From contig NZ_JPFW01000008.1 of the NCBI RefSeq assembly GCF_000722705.1, forward strand, positions 124,001-188,000: a stretch of 64,000 bases of DNA, written 5' to 3'. This document shows, piece by piece, positions 8,983 to 17,921 of this stretch (the stretch's first letter is position 1; each line of letters begins with the position of its first letter). Both the position numbers and the translations under genes were made by a program. This stretch comes from Streptococcus mitis (GTDB taxonomy: Bacteria > Bacillota > Bacilli > Lactobacillales > Streptococcaceae). Under the pieces are notes generated by a model. It was not told the DNA's origin. It made no database searches and saw only the letters and a program-made list of their open reading frames with translations.

Positions 8983-10554
8983 TTACTTACGTTTCTTCTT
9001 CGCTTTTTTCATTTTGTTGGCCATGCGTTTCATAGACTGTTTCATGGCAAATTCACCGATTTTACCTTTGAGTCCGCCACCAAACATCTGGCTCATATCT
9101 GGCATTCCTGCTCCTCCGAGAGCTGACAAGTCAGGCATACCACCTTGTCCCATCATTCCTTCAAGGGCAGACATATCCATTCCTCCCATATTTGGCATAT
9201 TTTTAGGAAGGTTGTTTGGATTGATTCCCATCTGCTTCATCATCTTGTTCATATCGCCAGACATGACTCCCTGCATAAGCTGTTTGGACTGATTAAAGTC
9301 TTTGATGAATTTATTAACTTCGACAAAGGTATTTCCAGAACCTGCAGCGATACGACGGCGACGGCTTGGATTTAACAAATCTGGATTTTCACGCTCTTCA
9401 GGCGTCATAGAAGATACAATGGCACGTTTACGAGCAATCTGACGCTCATCCACCTTCATATTTTGTAGAGCTGGATTGTTGGCCATACCTGGAATCATCT
9501 TGAGCAAGTCTTCCATTGGCCCCATGTTTTGCACCTGATCCAACTGATCGATGAAATCATTGAAATCAAAGGTGTTTTCACGCATCTTCTCAGCCATTTC
9601 AAGGGCTTTTTGCTCATCGTATTCTTGAGAAGCTTTCTCAATCAAAGTGAGCATATCCCCCATACCAAGGATACGGCTAGACATACGGTCTGGGTGGAAG
9701 GTTTCAATGTCCGTAATCTTTTCACCTGTACCAGTAAACTTGATTGGTTTTCCTGTGATGTGACGAACAGATAGAGCCGCACCACCACGAGTATCACCAT
9801 CAATCTTGGTAAGGATGACCCCAGTGACTTCTAACTGAGCATTGAACTCACGCGCAACATTGGCCGCTTCCTGACCAATCATAGCATCAACGACGAGTAA
9901 GATTTCATTTGGTTGAGCCAGTGTTTTCACGTCACGAAGCTCATTCATCAATAGCTCATCAATCTGCAAACGACCTGCCGTATCAATCAAGACATAGTCG
10001 TTGTGATTGGCTTGGGCTTGTTCCAAACCTTGACGTACAATCTCAACAGCTGGAACCTCTGTTCCAAGTGCAAAGACAGGAACATCAATCTGTTGCCCCA
10101 AGGTCTTAAGCTGGTCAATGGCAGCTGGACGATAGATATCCGCCGCAATCATCAACGGACGAGCATTTTCTTCTTTCTTGAGTTTGTTGGCCAATTTACC
10201 AGCAAAAGTTGTTTTACCAGCTCCCTGTAAACCGACCATCATGATAATGGTTGGAATCTTAGGTGACTTTATAATCTCCGCTGTGTCAGAACCTAAAACA
10301 GCTGTCAGTTCCTCATCAACGATTTTAATAATCTGTTGCGCTGGATTAAGGGTATCAATGACCTCATGGCCTACTGCACGTTCACGAACTTTCTTGATAA
10401 AGTCCTTCACGACAGGCAAGGCAACGTCGGCCTCAAGCAAGGCCAAGCGAATCTCTTTGGTTGCCTCTTGAACATCAGCTTCAGAGATTTTTCCCTTTTT
10501 ACGTAGATTTTTAAAGACGTTCTGTAAACGTTCTGTTAAACTTTCAAATGCCAT
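8983..10554 (-). CDS. ffh: Signal recognition particle GTPase Ffh (SRP54)
   Basis: The 523-residue protein recognises signal sequences on nascent chains and delivers ribosomes to FtsY. The N domain (residues 1-90) leads to the GTPase with P-loop GLQGAGKTTFAGK near residue 107, DTAGRL, and TKIDGDTRGG. The M domain from about residue 325 is methionine-rich, ending in many Met/Gly repeats and a basic tail (KKAKKKRK) for 4.5S RNA. It follows ylxM on the same strand with an 11-bp gap, the usual ylxM-ffh pair. Confidence 0.98.
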   Translation of the reverse strand: MAFESLTERLQNVFKNLRKKGKISEADVQEATKEIRLALLEADVALPVVKDFIKKVRERAVGHEVIDTLNPAQQIIKIVDEELTAVLGSDTAEIIKSPKIPTIIMMVGLQGAGKTTFAGKLANKLKKEENARPLMIAADIYRPAAIDQLKTLGQQIDVPVFALGTEVPAVEIVRQGLEQAQANHNDYVLIDTAGRLQIDELLMNELRDVKTLAQPNEILLVVDAMIGQEAANVAREFNAQLEVTGVILTKIDGDTRGGAALSVRHITGKPIKFTGTGEKITDIETFHPDRMSSRILGMGDMLTLIEKASQEYDEQKALEMAEKMRENTFDFNDFIDQLDQVQNMGPMEDLLKMIPGMANNPALQNMKVDERQIARKRAIVSSMTPEERENPDLLNPSRRRRIAAGSGNTFVEVNKFIKDFNQSKQLMQGVMSGDMNKMMKQMGINPNNLPKNMPNMGGMDMSALEGMMGQGGMPDLSALGGAGMPDMSQMFGGGLKGKIGEFAMKQSMKRMANKMKKAKKKRK

Positions 10555-10565
10555 TTTTCTTCCTC

Positions 10566-10898
10566 TTATTCTCTATTATCAATGCTTGTTAAAATTTCTA
10601 TCTGCTCCTGCAGAAAGTCATCCTTGGGATAGCGCTCCAAAATCTGGTCAAAAATCTGACTGCGGACAATGTAGTCCGAGTACATGTGCAATTTCATCTC
10701 ATAATCTTCCAGAATCTTTTCTGTCCGCTTGATATTGTCATAGACAGCCTGACGACTGACACCGAACTCTTCAGCAATCTCAGCAAGGCTGTAATCATCA
10801 GCGTAGTAGAGCTCTATATAATTCATTTGCTTATCTGTCAACAGCGCTGCATAAAATTCAAAGAGCGCATTCATACGATTGGTTTTTTCGATTTCCAT
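10566..10898 (-). CDS. ylxM: YlxM family putative DNA-binding protein (UPF0122)
   Basis: This 110-residue protein has a sigma-70 region-4-like helix-turn-helix ([23 protein letters not shown], near residues 32-55). YlxM sits upstream of ffh in most Firmicutes and has been linked to SRP assembly in streptococci; whether it truly binds DNA is uncertain. The operon position, 11 bp ahead of ffh, fits the family. Length is standard. Confidence 0.93.
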
Positions 10899-10988
10899 AA
10901 CTTTTATTATACCAAAAATTAGCCTAATCTACCACACTAGAAAGCTAATCCAAGAAGATAGCTAGCTAAATTTGAAAAAGACAAGAGA

Positions 10989-11366
10989 CTAGCCCCAAGT
11001 AATTTCCAATTGATAGCTGGCAAAGGGATGTCCCTCTTGATTTTGTAGTTGATAATCTAGTTCAATCTTTTGTCCATCAACTTGATAATGGCTCGTTTTG
11101 ATGATAAACTCCTGCATGCCCATAGGTGTGGGAATATAGGCTAAACTATCGCTATTTTTTAGAAAGCGCATAATGGTCTTGGGATTGGAAAAACGGCTCA
11201 TCACCAGTTCTTGACCATGGAATTTAATCACTACTTTTTCCTTTTCCTCATTATAGAAAAGCAGGTAGTTATAATCTCCTTTTTTATGCACTTCCACGTC
11301 ATAAAGCTGGTCAATCACTTCCAACTGCTCATCAAACTGAATCGTATTTCGAATCCGAATCTTCAC
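10989..11366 (-). CDS. DUF1934-type beta-barrel hypothetical protein
   Basis: The 125-residue product has no signal peptide or membrane segment and is rich in beta-strand-like alternation (ELDYQLQNQEGHPFASYQLEITWG at the C-terminus, split by polar turns). It looks like the small DUF1934 family, which has a lipocalin-like barrel fold of unknown ligand. It is a single-gene unit divergent from the HD hydrolase at 11.4 kb. I assign only the family, from memory of the sequence pattern. Confidence 0.6.
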   Translation of the reverse strand: MKIRIRNTIQFDEQLEVIDQLYDVEVHKKGDYNYLLFYNEEKEKVVIKFHGQELVMSRFSNPKTIMRFLKNSDSLAYIPTPMGMQEFIIKTSHYQVDGQKIELDYQLQNQEGHPFASYQLEITWG

Positions 11367-11437
11367 ATCAAGTCCTCTTTCTTGTCTCTTGTCCTACTAT
11401 TTTACCAAAAACTCTAGCTTTTTGCTATAATGGTCAT

Positions 11438-12742
11438 ATGAACGAAAAAGTATTCCGTGACCCAGTTCACAACTACATCCATGTTAATAATCAAATCATC
11501 TATGACTTGATCAATACAAAAGAATTTCAGCGTTTGCGTCGTATCAAGCAACTGGGGACTTCCAGTTATACCTTCCACGGTGGAGAACACAGTCGCTTCT
11601 CTCACTGTCTAGGAGTCTATGAGATTGCACGACGTATCACGGAGATTTTTGAAGAAAAATATCCAGAAGAATGGAATCCTGCCGAATCCCTCCTCACCAT
11701 GACCGCTGCGCTCCTTCATGACCTTGGTCATGGTGCCTACTCCCATACTTTTGAACATCTCTTTGATACAGACCATGAAGCCATTACTCAGGAGATTATC
11801 CAAAGTCCTGAAACGGAGATTCACCAAGTCCTGCTACAAGTTGCTCCAGACTTTCCAGAAAAAGTGGCCAGTGTCATCAACCACACCTATCCTAACAAGC
11901 AGGTCGTGCAACTCATTTCCAGTCAAATAGATGCAGACCGCATGGACTATCTCTTGCGCGACTCCTATTTTACTGGGGCATCTTATGGGGAATTTGACCT
12001 GACTCGCATCCTCCGAGTCATTCGTCCTATCAAAAATGGGATTGCCTTTCAGCGAAATGGTATGCACGCCATCGAAGACTACGTCCTCAGTCGTTACCAG
12101 ATGTACATGCAGGTTTATTTTCACCCTGCAACACGGGCCATGGAAGTTCTCCTACAGAATCTTCTCAAGCGCGCCAAGGAACTCTATCCTGAGGACAAAG
12201 ACTTCTTTGCACGAACTTCCCCACACCTCCTACCTTTCTTCGAAAAAAATGTGACCTTGTCTGACTATCTGGCTCTGGATGATGGTGTGATGAATACTTA
12301 CTTCCAGCTCTGGATGACCAGTCCTGACAAGATTCTAGCAGACTTATCGCAACGCTTTGTCAACCGTAAGGTCTTTAAATCCATTACCTTTTCACAAGAG
12401 GATCAAGACCAACTCGCCAGCATGAGAAAATTGGTTGAGGACATCGGCTTTGATCCCGACTACTATACTGCTATTCATAAGAACTTTGACCTCCCTTATG
12501 ATATCTATCGTCCCGAATCTGAAAATCCACGGACACAGATTGAGATTTTACAAAAAAATGGAGAACTGGCCGAACTCTCTAGCCTGTCTCCTATCGTCCA
12601 ATCCCTTGCTGGTAGTCGTCACGGAGATAATCGTTTTTATTTCCCGAAAGAAATGTTAGACCAAAACAGTATCTTTGCTAGCATTACCCAGCAATTTTTA
12701 CACTTGATTGAGAACGATCATTTTACCCAAAATAAAAACTAG
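11438..12742 (+). CDS. HD-domain phosphohydrolase (dNTPase-like)
   Basis: The 434-residue protein starts with the pattern KVFRDPVHNYIHV and has a full HD metal site: HSRFSHCLG near residue 50 and LLHDLGHGAYSHTFEH near residue 91, then DADRMDYLLRDS. These match the SAMHD1/dGTPase-like HD family seen in Firmicutes (YwfO-like), which hydrolyses deoxynucleoside triphosphates in some members. It is followed after 12 bp by a HAD phosphatase, so the two are probably cotranscribed. The physiological substrate is unknown. Confidence 0.85.
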   Translation: MNEKVFRDPVHNYIHVNNQIIYDLINTKEFQRLRRIKQLGTSSYTFHGGEHSRFSHCLGVYEIARRITEIFEEKYPEEWNPAESLLTMTAALLHDLGHGAYSHTFEHLFDTDHEAITQEIIQSPETEIHQVLLQVAPDFPEKVASVINHTYPNKQVVQLISSQIDADRMDYLLRDSYFTGASYGEFDLTRILRVIRPIKNGIAFQRNGMHAIEDYVLSRYQMYMQVYFHPATRAMEVLLQNLLKRAKELYPEDKDFFARTSPHLLPFFEKNVTLSDYLALDDGVMNTYFQLWMTSPDKILADLSQRFVNRKVFKSITFSQEDQDQLASMRKLVEDIGFDPDYYTAIHKNFDLPYDIYRPESENPRTQIEILQKNGELAELSSLSPIVQSLAGSRHGDNRFYFPKEMLDQNSIFASITQQFLHLIENDHFTQNKN

Positions 12743-12754
12743 AAGAGGAATTTT

Positions 12755-13561
12755 ATGAGTATTAAACTAATCGCCGTCGATATTGACGGAACCCTAGTCA
12801 ACAGCCAAAAGGAAATCACCCCTGAAGTCTTTTCTGCCATCCAAGATGCCAAAGAAGCTGGTGTCAAAGTCGTGATTGCAACTGGACGCCCTATCGCAGG
12901 TGTTGCCAAACTTCTAGACGACTTGCAGTTGAGAGATGAAGGTGACTATGTCGTGACCTTCAACGGTGCCCTTGTCCAAGAAACTGCTACAGGACAGGAG
13001 ATTATCAGCGAATCCTTGACCTATGAGGATTATCTGGATATGGAATTCCTCAGTCGCAAGCTCGGTGTCCACATGCACGCCATTACCAAGGACGGTATCT
13101 ACACTGCCAATCGCAATATCGGAAAATACACAGTTCACGAATCAACCCTCGTCAGCATGCCCATCTTCTACCGCACTCCTGAAGAAATGGCTGACAAAGA
13201 AATTGTCAAATGTATGTTTATCGATGAACCAGAAATCCTCGATGCTGCCATTGAAAAAATACCAGCAGAATTTTATGAACGCTACTCTATCAACAAATCT
13301 GCTCCTTTCTACCTCGAACTCCTTAAAAAGAATGTAGATAAGGGTTCAGCCATTACTCACCTAGCTGAAAAACTAGGATTGACCAAAGATGAAACCATGG
13401 CAATCGGTGACGAAGAAAATGACCGTGCCATGCTGGAAGTCGTTGGTAACCCTGTTGTTATGGAAAATGGAAATCCAGAAATCAAAAAAATCGCCAAATA
13501 CATCACTAAAACAAATGACGAATCCGGCGTTGCCCATGCCATCCGCACATGGGTACTGTAA
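12755..13561 (+). CDS. Cof-type HAD sugar-phosphate phosphatase
   Basis: The 268-residue protein has the HAD motifs: DIDGTLVNS at residue 9, ATGRP near residue 46, a conserved lysine before GSAITHLAEKLG, and GDEEND near residue 220. The cap is of the Cof/IIB type. Such enzymes dephosphorylate sugar or cofactor phosphates with broad specificity. AGAGG lies upstream of the ATG, 12 bp after the HD gene. Downstream comes the decayed 13.6-16.4 kb stretch. Confidence 0.9.
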   Translation: MSIKLIAVDIDGTLVNSQKEITPEVFSAIQDAKEAGVKVVIATGRPIAGVAKLLDDLQLRDEGDYVVTFNGALVQETATGQEIISESLTYEDYLDMEFLSRKLGVHMHAITKDGIYTANRNIGKYTVHESTLVSMPIFYRTPEEMADKEIVKCMFIDEPEILDAAIEKIPAEFYERYSINKSAPFYLELLKKNVDKGSAITHLAEKLGLTKDETMAIGDEENDRAMLEVVGNPVVMENGNPEIKKIAKYITKTNDESGVAHAIRTWVL

Positions 13562-13607
13562 AATAATTTGAATATAGAAAAAGCACTCCAGAAGTTAGAG
13601 ATACTGT

Positions 13608-13654
13608 ACTGACCCCAAAAGTTAGACAGAAAATCTTACTTTTGGGGTGCAGTT
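13608..13654. repeat. Palindrome resembling abutted IS ends
   Basis: An imperfect inverted repeat (13608-13626 with 13634-13654) is built on ACCCCAAAAGT and ACTTTTGGGGT. The motif resembles terminal repeats of IS3-family elements in streptococci (from memory). No transposase is attached, so it may be a scar or have been reused as a terminator after the HAD gene. It marks the edge of the degenerate region. Confidence 0.45.
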
Positions 13655-13832
13655 TAAGAATCAGTATTTTTTGTCTCTAGTTCTATCCCCTAAATAATTA
13701 TTAAATTTGAAAAAGGTAGTACATTATGTAAAACCTTTTTCATTTTTTATTTTACTACGAATTAATATTATTTTTTCTAATGATAATTAATCCACTAATC
13801 TTCCTTTATAAATATTGCAGTTCTTTTCTTAG

Positions 13833-14069
13833 TTAGCTTTTTTCATAACTCTTTATAAGAATAACCAATAAACTACTTAATAATCCCAAAATAACTAGAC
13901 TTAATCTCGGGTTTAAAAGCCAATTAAAATAAGCTGCCAAAATCCCTCCAAAAGGTGCAAAAATGGTATCCTTCTTATTCAAAAAAGTAGAAAGAAGAGT
14001 TACTGCTATCAAACTACCAAATCCAGCAATTGAGTAAACAATTCCAACAAGACTATTTGATAATTTCAA
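13833..14069 (-). pseudogene. Membrane transporter fragment (MFS-like C-terminus)
   Basis: Seventy-eight codons encode about two and a half hydrophobic helices (VGIVYSIAGFGSLIAVTLL, LSLVILGLLSSLLVIL) like the C-terminal part of a major-facilitator transporter. There is no ATG: the frame would start at TTG overlapping the CYTH stop as TTGA, and the rest of a transporter (about 300 residues) is absent. I read it as a remnant, although coupled translation of a short membrane peptide cannot be excluded. Confidence 0.5.
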
Positions 14070-14623
14070 TTACGTCCATTTTTTTCTCTCATTAATTGGA
14101 CATAGCCCTTTGTTTCTATTTTTGAATTTAAAAACGAGAACTCTCCGCACATTTTATCATAAAAATTACTATAATCTTCTTTTGAAAAATCTCCTAAAAT
14201 CTCTATCTCAAGATAAAACCCAAGACCATCAATCTTATCTAGATTAATCGTTTTATTTTCTAATTCATCATGATAAGTCTTTCTATGTTTACTTATTGTG
14301 AAAATATTTGAAAATCCATCTTGCAAGATATTTCTTACAAATTCTAATTTTTCAGATTCTAACTCTATTTCACTTTCACTCCACATTCCTTGTTTTATCG
14401 TATCTTTTCTTGTGAAAACACATGCTTTATTATCAGCTTCTTGACGAATTCTGTAGATAAAGCTACCTACCTCATCATTTTCAAATTCTCTTCCTTTTAT
14501 TTTAAAATATTCATCAACTTGCTTATTTTCACTCTTAAATTTATAAGATTTTTCTAAATATGAAATAGCATTATTATAATCTCTCTCATCGTTGAGTTCA
14601 AATCTAACTTCTAATTCATTCAT
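14066..14623 (-). CDS. CYTH domain protein
   Basis: The 185-residue protein opens with NELEVRFEL, the ExExK/R signature of CYTH (triphosphate tunnel) enzymes, and has FIYRIRQEADN and LDKIDGLGFYLEIEIL, matching later tunnel strands. CYTH proteins act on triphosphates such as thiamine triphosphate or ATP; this one is closest in pattern to class IV adenylate cyclase-like members, and its substrate is unknown. It is AT-rich, sits in the degenerate patch, and has a near-perfect promoter upstream. Confidence 0.7.
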   Translation of the reverse strand: MNELEVRFELNDERDYNNAISYLEKSYKFKSENKQVDEYFKIKGREFENDEVGSFIYRIRQEADNKACVFTRKDTIKQGMWSESEIELESEKLEFVRNILQDGFSNIFTISKHRKTYHDELENKTINLDKIDGLGFYLEIEILGDFSKEDYSNFYDKMCGEFSFLNSKIETKGYVQLMREKNGRN

Positions 14624-14733
14624 TAATTTTACCTCTCAATTCTTCAAAGGCTGAAGTCTCTTTACATTCACTCAGTCTATAGTAAGTTTCTGTAGATGTT
14701 TTATGGACAAAAAGCCTAATATTTTTTGCACTC

Positions 14734-14762
14734 ATTTTAGCACTTCAATATAATAATGTCAA
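14734..14762 (-). promoter_or_regulatory. Strong promoter for the CYTH gene
   Basis: On the minus strand TTGACA (plus 14757-14762) and TAAAAT (plus 14734-14739) are 17 bases apart. Transcription would start near 14727, about 100 nt before the CYTH ATG. Because the -10 box covers the ATG of a 39-codon ORF (14616-14735), that ORF is probably not translated. Confidence 0.75.
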
Positions 14763-14812
14763 GAATTTTAATAATGTTTTTTATTAAATACATATTTGTA
14801 TCTTTTTGGATT

Positions 14813-14840
14813 AAAAAAACGATGCTTAATTGAACATCGT
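14813..14840 (-). terminator. Terminator after the Rgg-like pseudogene
   Basis: The minus strand reads ACGATG, a 10-base loop, CATCGT and then a run of seven T. The 6-bp stem is at 14835-14840 with 14819-14824 and the U tract at 14813-14819, right after the regulator's original stop codon. Confidence 0.7.
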
Positions 14841-14845
14841 CTTTA

Positions 14846-15700
14846 CTATTCTGTTAGATCTGCAATATAATGCTCGATTTTAAGAGCCATTGACATATTG
14901 CCCTCAAGCTTATACAGGAAATAAGTCGTTTCAAAGTACTCTTTTACTGCAACTTTAGAAGAAAAATTCTTACTGACATTTCCCATCAATACATACAAGA
15001 TATGTTGTTCTATACGTCTTACATTGCTTTATCGTATCTGTGATTTTAGTAATAGCCTCTTCAGTATTATTCTGCAACCATAGATAGCGACAAACATTAT
15101 AATTAAATTTAATAGAAAGGTTTAATTCTTCGATTGTGTTTAACTTGAGTTGATTTACTTGATACTCTAACTTTTCTCGAATTTCATTAAAACTCTCTAA
15201 ATCTTCAATATCATAATAAAAATTAAATAGAGTATTTGAAACTTGAAGGTAGATCAGGTCAGTTACATTTAACTGAGACAGTACCTTCTCCAATCTTGCC
15301 ACAGCCTCCTCTTTTTGCCCATAGAAATAAAAATCTATAAGAGATTTTATCCACTCCATATAAAATTTATTTACTAGAGACAAGCGATGTACCTTTACAC
15401 TCTCTAATTCATATATATATTTCAAAGACTCATAATTTCGATTTGTGATAAATGTCTGGGCTAAGTTTTTAAACTCTGATAACTCATCAATCTCTTCTAC
15501 AATCTGCTCATTAAAAAATAATCTATACTAACTTTTAACTTCTTCGACAAAGCATATAAAAAGTCGGCTCCTGGAGTAAATTCTCCATTCTCTAATCGAC
15601 TAATCTGTCCCTGTTTACATATCCCCTCAGCCAATTCTCGCTGAGACATTTTTAATTCTTTTCGTCTATTTTTTAATCTTGTTGCTAATAGTGTGCCCAC
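14846..15700 (-). pseudogene. Rgg/PlcR-type XRE transcriptional regulator, frameshifted twice
   Basis: The first 60 codons encode an XRE helix-turn-helix (LKMSQRELAEGICKQGQISRLENG). The frame then breaks at a T6 run near 15510: in the next frame the protein continues FNEQIVEEIDEL... through a TPR-like helical domain. A second break near 15010 separates a final 50-codon segment (RIEQHILYVLMGN ... IADLTE) ending at TAG 14846. Joined, this gives about 284 residues, the size of a peptide-sensing Rgg/PlcR regulator. No start codon serves the later pieces. Either the gene is dead or the assembly has homopolymer errors. Confidence 0.75.
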
Positions 15701-15808
15701 GTTTGCATTTTCCTTTTCTATTCGATTTCAATTGTAACATGATTAAATTTTAAATACAAATTAATAAACCAAAAGATACAAATTATAGATAAATAATGGC
15801 TAGGTATG

Positions 15809-15952
15809 TTATTTTTGAAAACCTATCCCTTCTTCTTTTGAAATTTTCTTACTCAAACGATTGATAAAACTATTAACGTTAAATGTACTAGATGTTAAAC
15901 TATCACGTTTAGATTTTGCTATTGATAGATTTAACAGACCAGAAATAGTCTT
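15809..15952 (-). pseudogene. Unrecognised C-terminal coding remnant
   Basis: A 47-codon open stretch on the minus strand (KTISGLLNLSIAKSKR ... KEEGIGFQK) ends in TAA but has no start codon or ribosome site; a stop precedes it. The composition looks protein-like rather than random. I do not recognise the family. The remainder of 15701-16153 shows only AT-rich sequence. Confidence 0.3.
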
Positions 15953-16153
15953 TTACAACATATCAAATTCAGGGGAATAATAACGATTTTCCTCATTTTT
16001 TACGCTCTCTAGTTCATAACAATCAATTCATCTTGTAACAAACCTTAGCCCAAAAAATCCACACCAAATCTTTTCGAAAGCTGTTTAAAGCTTTGTACTT
16101 GCTTTCTGAATTCATAAATCTGAACCTTACCTCATTTGTCCAATTCCATAATA

Positions 16154-16190
16154 AAAATAAGGACATTCTAACAAAGGAAGTCCTTATTTT
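16154..16190. terminator. Orphan intrinsic terminator
   Basis: An 11-bp stem (16154-16164 with 16180-16190) formed by AAAATAAGGAC and its complement is flanked by A and T runs. No intact gene ends here, which fits loss of a neighbouring gene. The next 190 bases up to the tRNA hold nothing I can name. Confidence 0.6.
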
Positions 16191-16380
16191 TTAACGAATA
16201 GATGTCAAAGTTACTTTGCTGATCCGCTTTATCTGTGCTCATTGATCAAAATATAACTTTTGCTCAAAATTTGGTCAAAAAAGACAAAAAATACTAAATT
16301 ATTTTTAAAAATGAACTTGTGATAATTGCCTTCAAATAAACATTTTGAATTTTCTTTGTCTTTCTTTACATTTCTAAAAA

Positions 16381-16452
16381 TGCCCCCTGCAGGAATCGAA
16401 CCTGCAACTACTCCTTAGGAGGGAGTTGTTATATCCATTGAACTAAGGGAGC
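16381..16452 (-). tRNA. tRNA-Arg (anticodon CCU)
   Basis: The minus strand folds as a 72-nt tRNA: acceptor GCTCCCT pairs with AGGGGGC plus discriminator A, the anticodon loop is CTCCTAA (anticodon CCT, reading AGG), and the T arm is CAGGTTCGATTCCTG. CCA is not encoded. It sits between the decayed patch and rplS. Confidence 0.93.
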
Positions 16453-16457
16453 TAGAT

Positions 16458-16487
16458 AAAAACTCTGCTGAAGAAGCAGAGTTTTTT
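16458..16487. terminator. Terminator of rplS
   Basis: A 9-bp stem AACTCTGCT/AGCAGAGTT (16461-16469 with 16475-16483) has T and A runs on its two sides. It follows the rplS stop on the minus strand and precedes the tRNA. Confidence 0.8.
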
Positions 16488-16494
16488 AGTCGAA

Positions 16495-16842
16495 TTAACG
16501 ACGGATTTCTTTGATACGAGCTGCTTTACCTTGAAGAGCACGCAAGTAGTACAATTTCGCACGACGTACTTTACCGTAACGAACAACTTCGATTTTTTCA
16601 ACACGTGGAGTGTGGATTGGGAAGATACGCTCAACACCTACACCATTAGAGATTTTACGAACTGTGTAGTTTTCTGAGATGCCAGCACCTTTACGTGCGA
16701 TAACAACACCTTCAAAAATCTGGATACGTTCACGGTTACCTTCGACAACTTTCGCGTGTACACGAACAGTGTCACCAGGACGGAATGATGGGATATCTGT
16801 ACGAAGTTGACCTTCAGTCAAGCTTTGGATTAATGGATTCAT
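16495..16842 (-). CDS. rplS: 50S ribosomal protein L19
   Basis: The 115-residue protein ([20 protein letters not shown] at the start, [18 protein letters not shown] at the end) is full-length L19, which contacts the 30S subunit at the intersubunit bridge. ATTCTCC before the ATG on the plus strand is a GGAGAAT ribosome site. It is a single-gene unit with its own leader RNA and terminator. Confidence 0.98.
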
Positions 16843-16867
16843 TTTATTCTCCTATCTTTGTCAATCT

Positions 16868-16934
16868 TGAGGAATCTTCCTCAGCGGATAAACTGTATTT
16901 TTGTGCGTCCATTACACACAAGATACAGTTTACC
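16868..16934 (-). ncRNA. L19 leader RNA (ribosomal protein autoregulation element)
   Basis: Upstream of rplS the minus strand forms a long hairpin: GGTAAACTGTAT pairs with ATACAGTTTATCC (16934-16886) around an inner TTGTGTG/CGCACAA stem. A second TGAGGAA/TTCCTCA hairpin lies nearer the gene (16868-16883). This matches the described Firmicute L19 leader, thought to let excess L19 repress its own synthesis. I assign it from structure and position; the exact ends are approximate. Confidence 0.75.
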
Positions 16935-16960
16935 AAATTTTCACAAAAAAGTAAAGAAAT

Positions 16961-17290
16961 TTATAACAGAATTCCTAAAAAAATCGCAACCAAACCACCT
17001 AGGTAGGTCAAAGCCAGATAAGAATAACATACCTTCCTATCGCTCAGCAACCTTTGGAGTTCGTCATTCAAGGTCGAAAAAGTTGTCAAACCTCCACAAA
17101 ATCCTGTCGCCAGAATAGCATAGACTTCCTTAGACTCCACATAATTGTAGAATAATCCAATCAAAAAACAACCCAACAGATTGGCTATGAGCGTTCCAAC
17201 TGGCAATTTAGAAGCTTGATTATAGCGGGAAAAGAAATACCGTACTAAGGCTCCAAGCCCACAAGCAATTGCAAGATAGATGATTACCAT
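16961..17290 (-). CDS. crcB: Fluoride channel CrcB/Fluc, second copy
   Basis: The 109-residue protein has four hydrophobic helices and the Fluc motifs GTLIANLLGCFLIG and GFCGGLTTFSTL. Fluc channels are dual-topology dimers exporting fluoride. It overlaps the first crcB copy by seven bases. Two adjacent copies normally mean an obligate heterodimer whose subunits have fixed opposite orientations. It is the last gene of the chorismate mutase operon. Confidence 0.93.
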   Translation of the reverse strand: MVIIYLAIACGLGALVRYFFSRYNQASKLPVGTLIANLLGCFLIGLFYNYVESKEVYAILATGFCGGLTTFSTLNDELQRLLSDRKVCYSYLALTYLGGLVAIFLGILL

Positions 17291-17658
17291 TTCTTCCTCC
17301 CCAAATAGTAAGCCAAGAGCAGACCTCCACCGATACTCAAAAGCAAATACAGGACCAAACTAAGATAACGCCCTGTATCAAACAGTTTTACAGCATCAAG
17401 CATGAGACTAGAAAAGGTTGTTAAACCTCCGCAAAAACCCGTCCCCAGTGCTAAAACCAAGCCCTTACTAGTCCCCTTATAGACCAGGTAGCCTTTTACC
17501 AAATAAACCAAGCAGAAAATGCCCAGATAGTTGACAAAGAGAGTGCCCCAAGGAAAATCTGGACTGGCTGGTAACCAAGTGGAAACTAGATAGCGGACAA
17601 GTCCGCCCACCATGGCAGCTAGAAAAATTCCTATCGGATAAAATTGTTCTTTTTTCAT
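17284..17658 (-). CDS. crcB: Fluoride channel CrcB/Fluc, first copy
   Basis: The 124-residue paralogue has GTLFVNYLGIFCLVY and GFCGGLTTFSSLMLD, the same pore motifs as its neighbour but divergent elsewhere. It overlaps the chorismate mutase gene upstream by four bases (ATGA) and the second crcB downstream by seven, so all three are translationally coupled. I see no fluoride riboswitch in the short region before the operon. Confidence 0.93.
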   Translation of the reverse strand: MKKEQFYPIGIFLAAMVGGLVRYLVSTWLPASPDFPWGTLFVNYLGIFCLVYLVKGYLVYKGTSKGLVLALGTGFCGGLTTFSSLMLDAVKLFDTGRYLSLVLYLLLSIGGGLLLAYYLGRKKW

Positions 17659-17921
17659 TTGATATTCTTATCCTGATAATCACGCGAACGTTTGAGTATG
17701 TCAGCAAAAGTCGCGACAATAGTTTCTTGATAGCGCTTGTCCTCTACACGACTTCTAACCTTTTCAAAAATAACTTCTTCTCTCTTGGTATCTAAAATCG
17801 GTTTACCTGAAGCTTTCTTATAGGCAACTACACCCTCAACCAAATGCATTCGTTCTTCTAACAGTTTGACAATTTGGTCGTCGATTTGATCAATTTCTTG
17901 ACGAATAATATCTAAATCCAT
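17655..17921 (-). CDS. Chorismate mutase (AroQ class)
   Basis: The 88-residue all-helical protein (IRQEIDQIDDQIVKLLEERM, VVAYKKASGKPILDTKREE) carries the conserved Arg/Lys residues of AroQ chorismate mutases, which convert chorismate to prephenate for Phe and Tyr. The ribosome site GGAGGAG is strong. It begins the operon with the two fluoride channels; the pairing is common in streptococci but has no clear functional reason. Confidence 0.92.
   Translation of the reverse strand: MDLDIIRQEIDQIDDQIVKLLEERMHLVEGVVAYKKASGKPILDTKREEVIFEKVRSRVEDKRYQETIVATFADILKRSRDYQDKNIK

Noticed and set aside
14616-14735. 39-codon ORF upstream of and overlapping the CYTH gene
   Set aside because: Its ATG lies inside the -10 box of a near-consensus promoter, so the message would start after it. 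No ribosome site is present.
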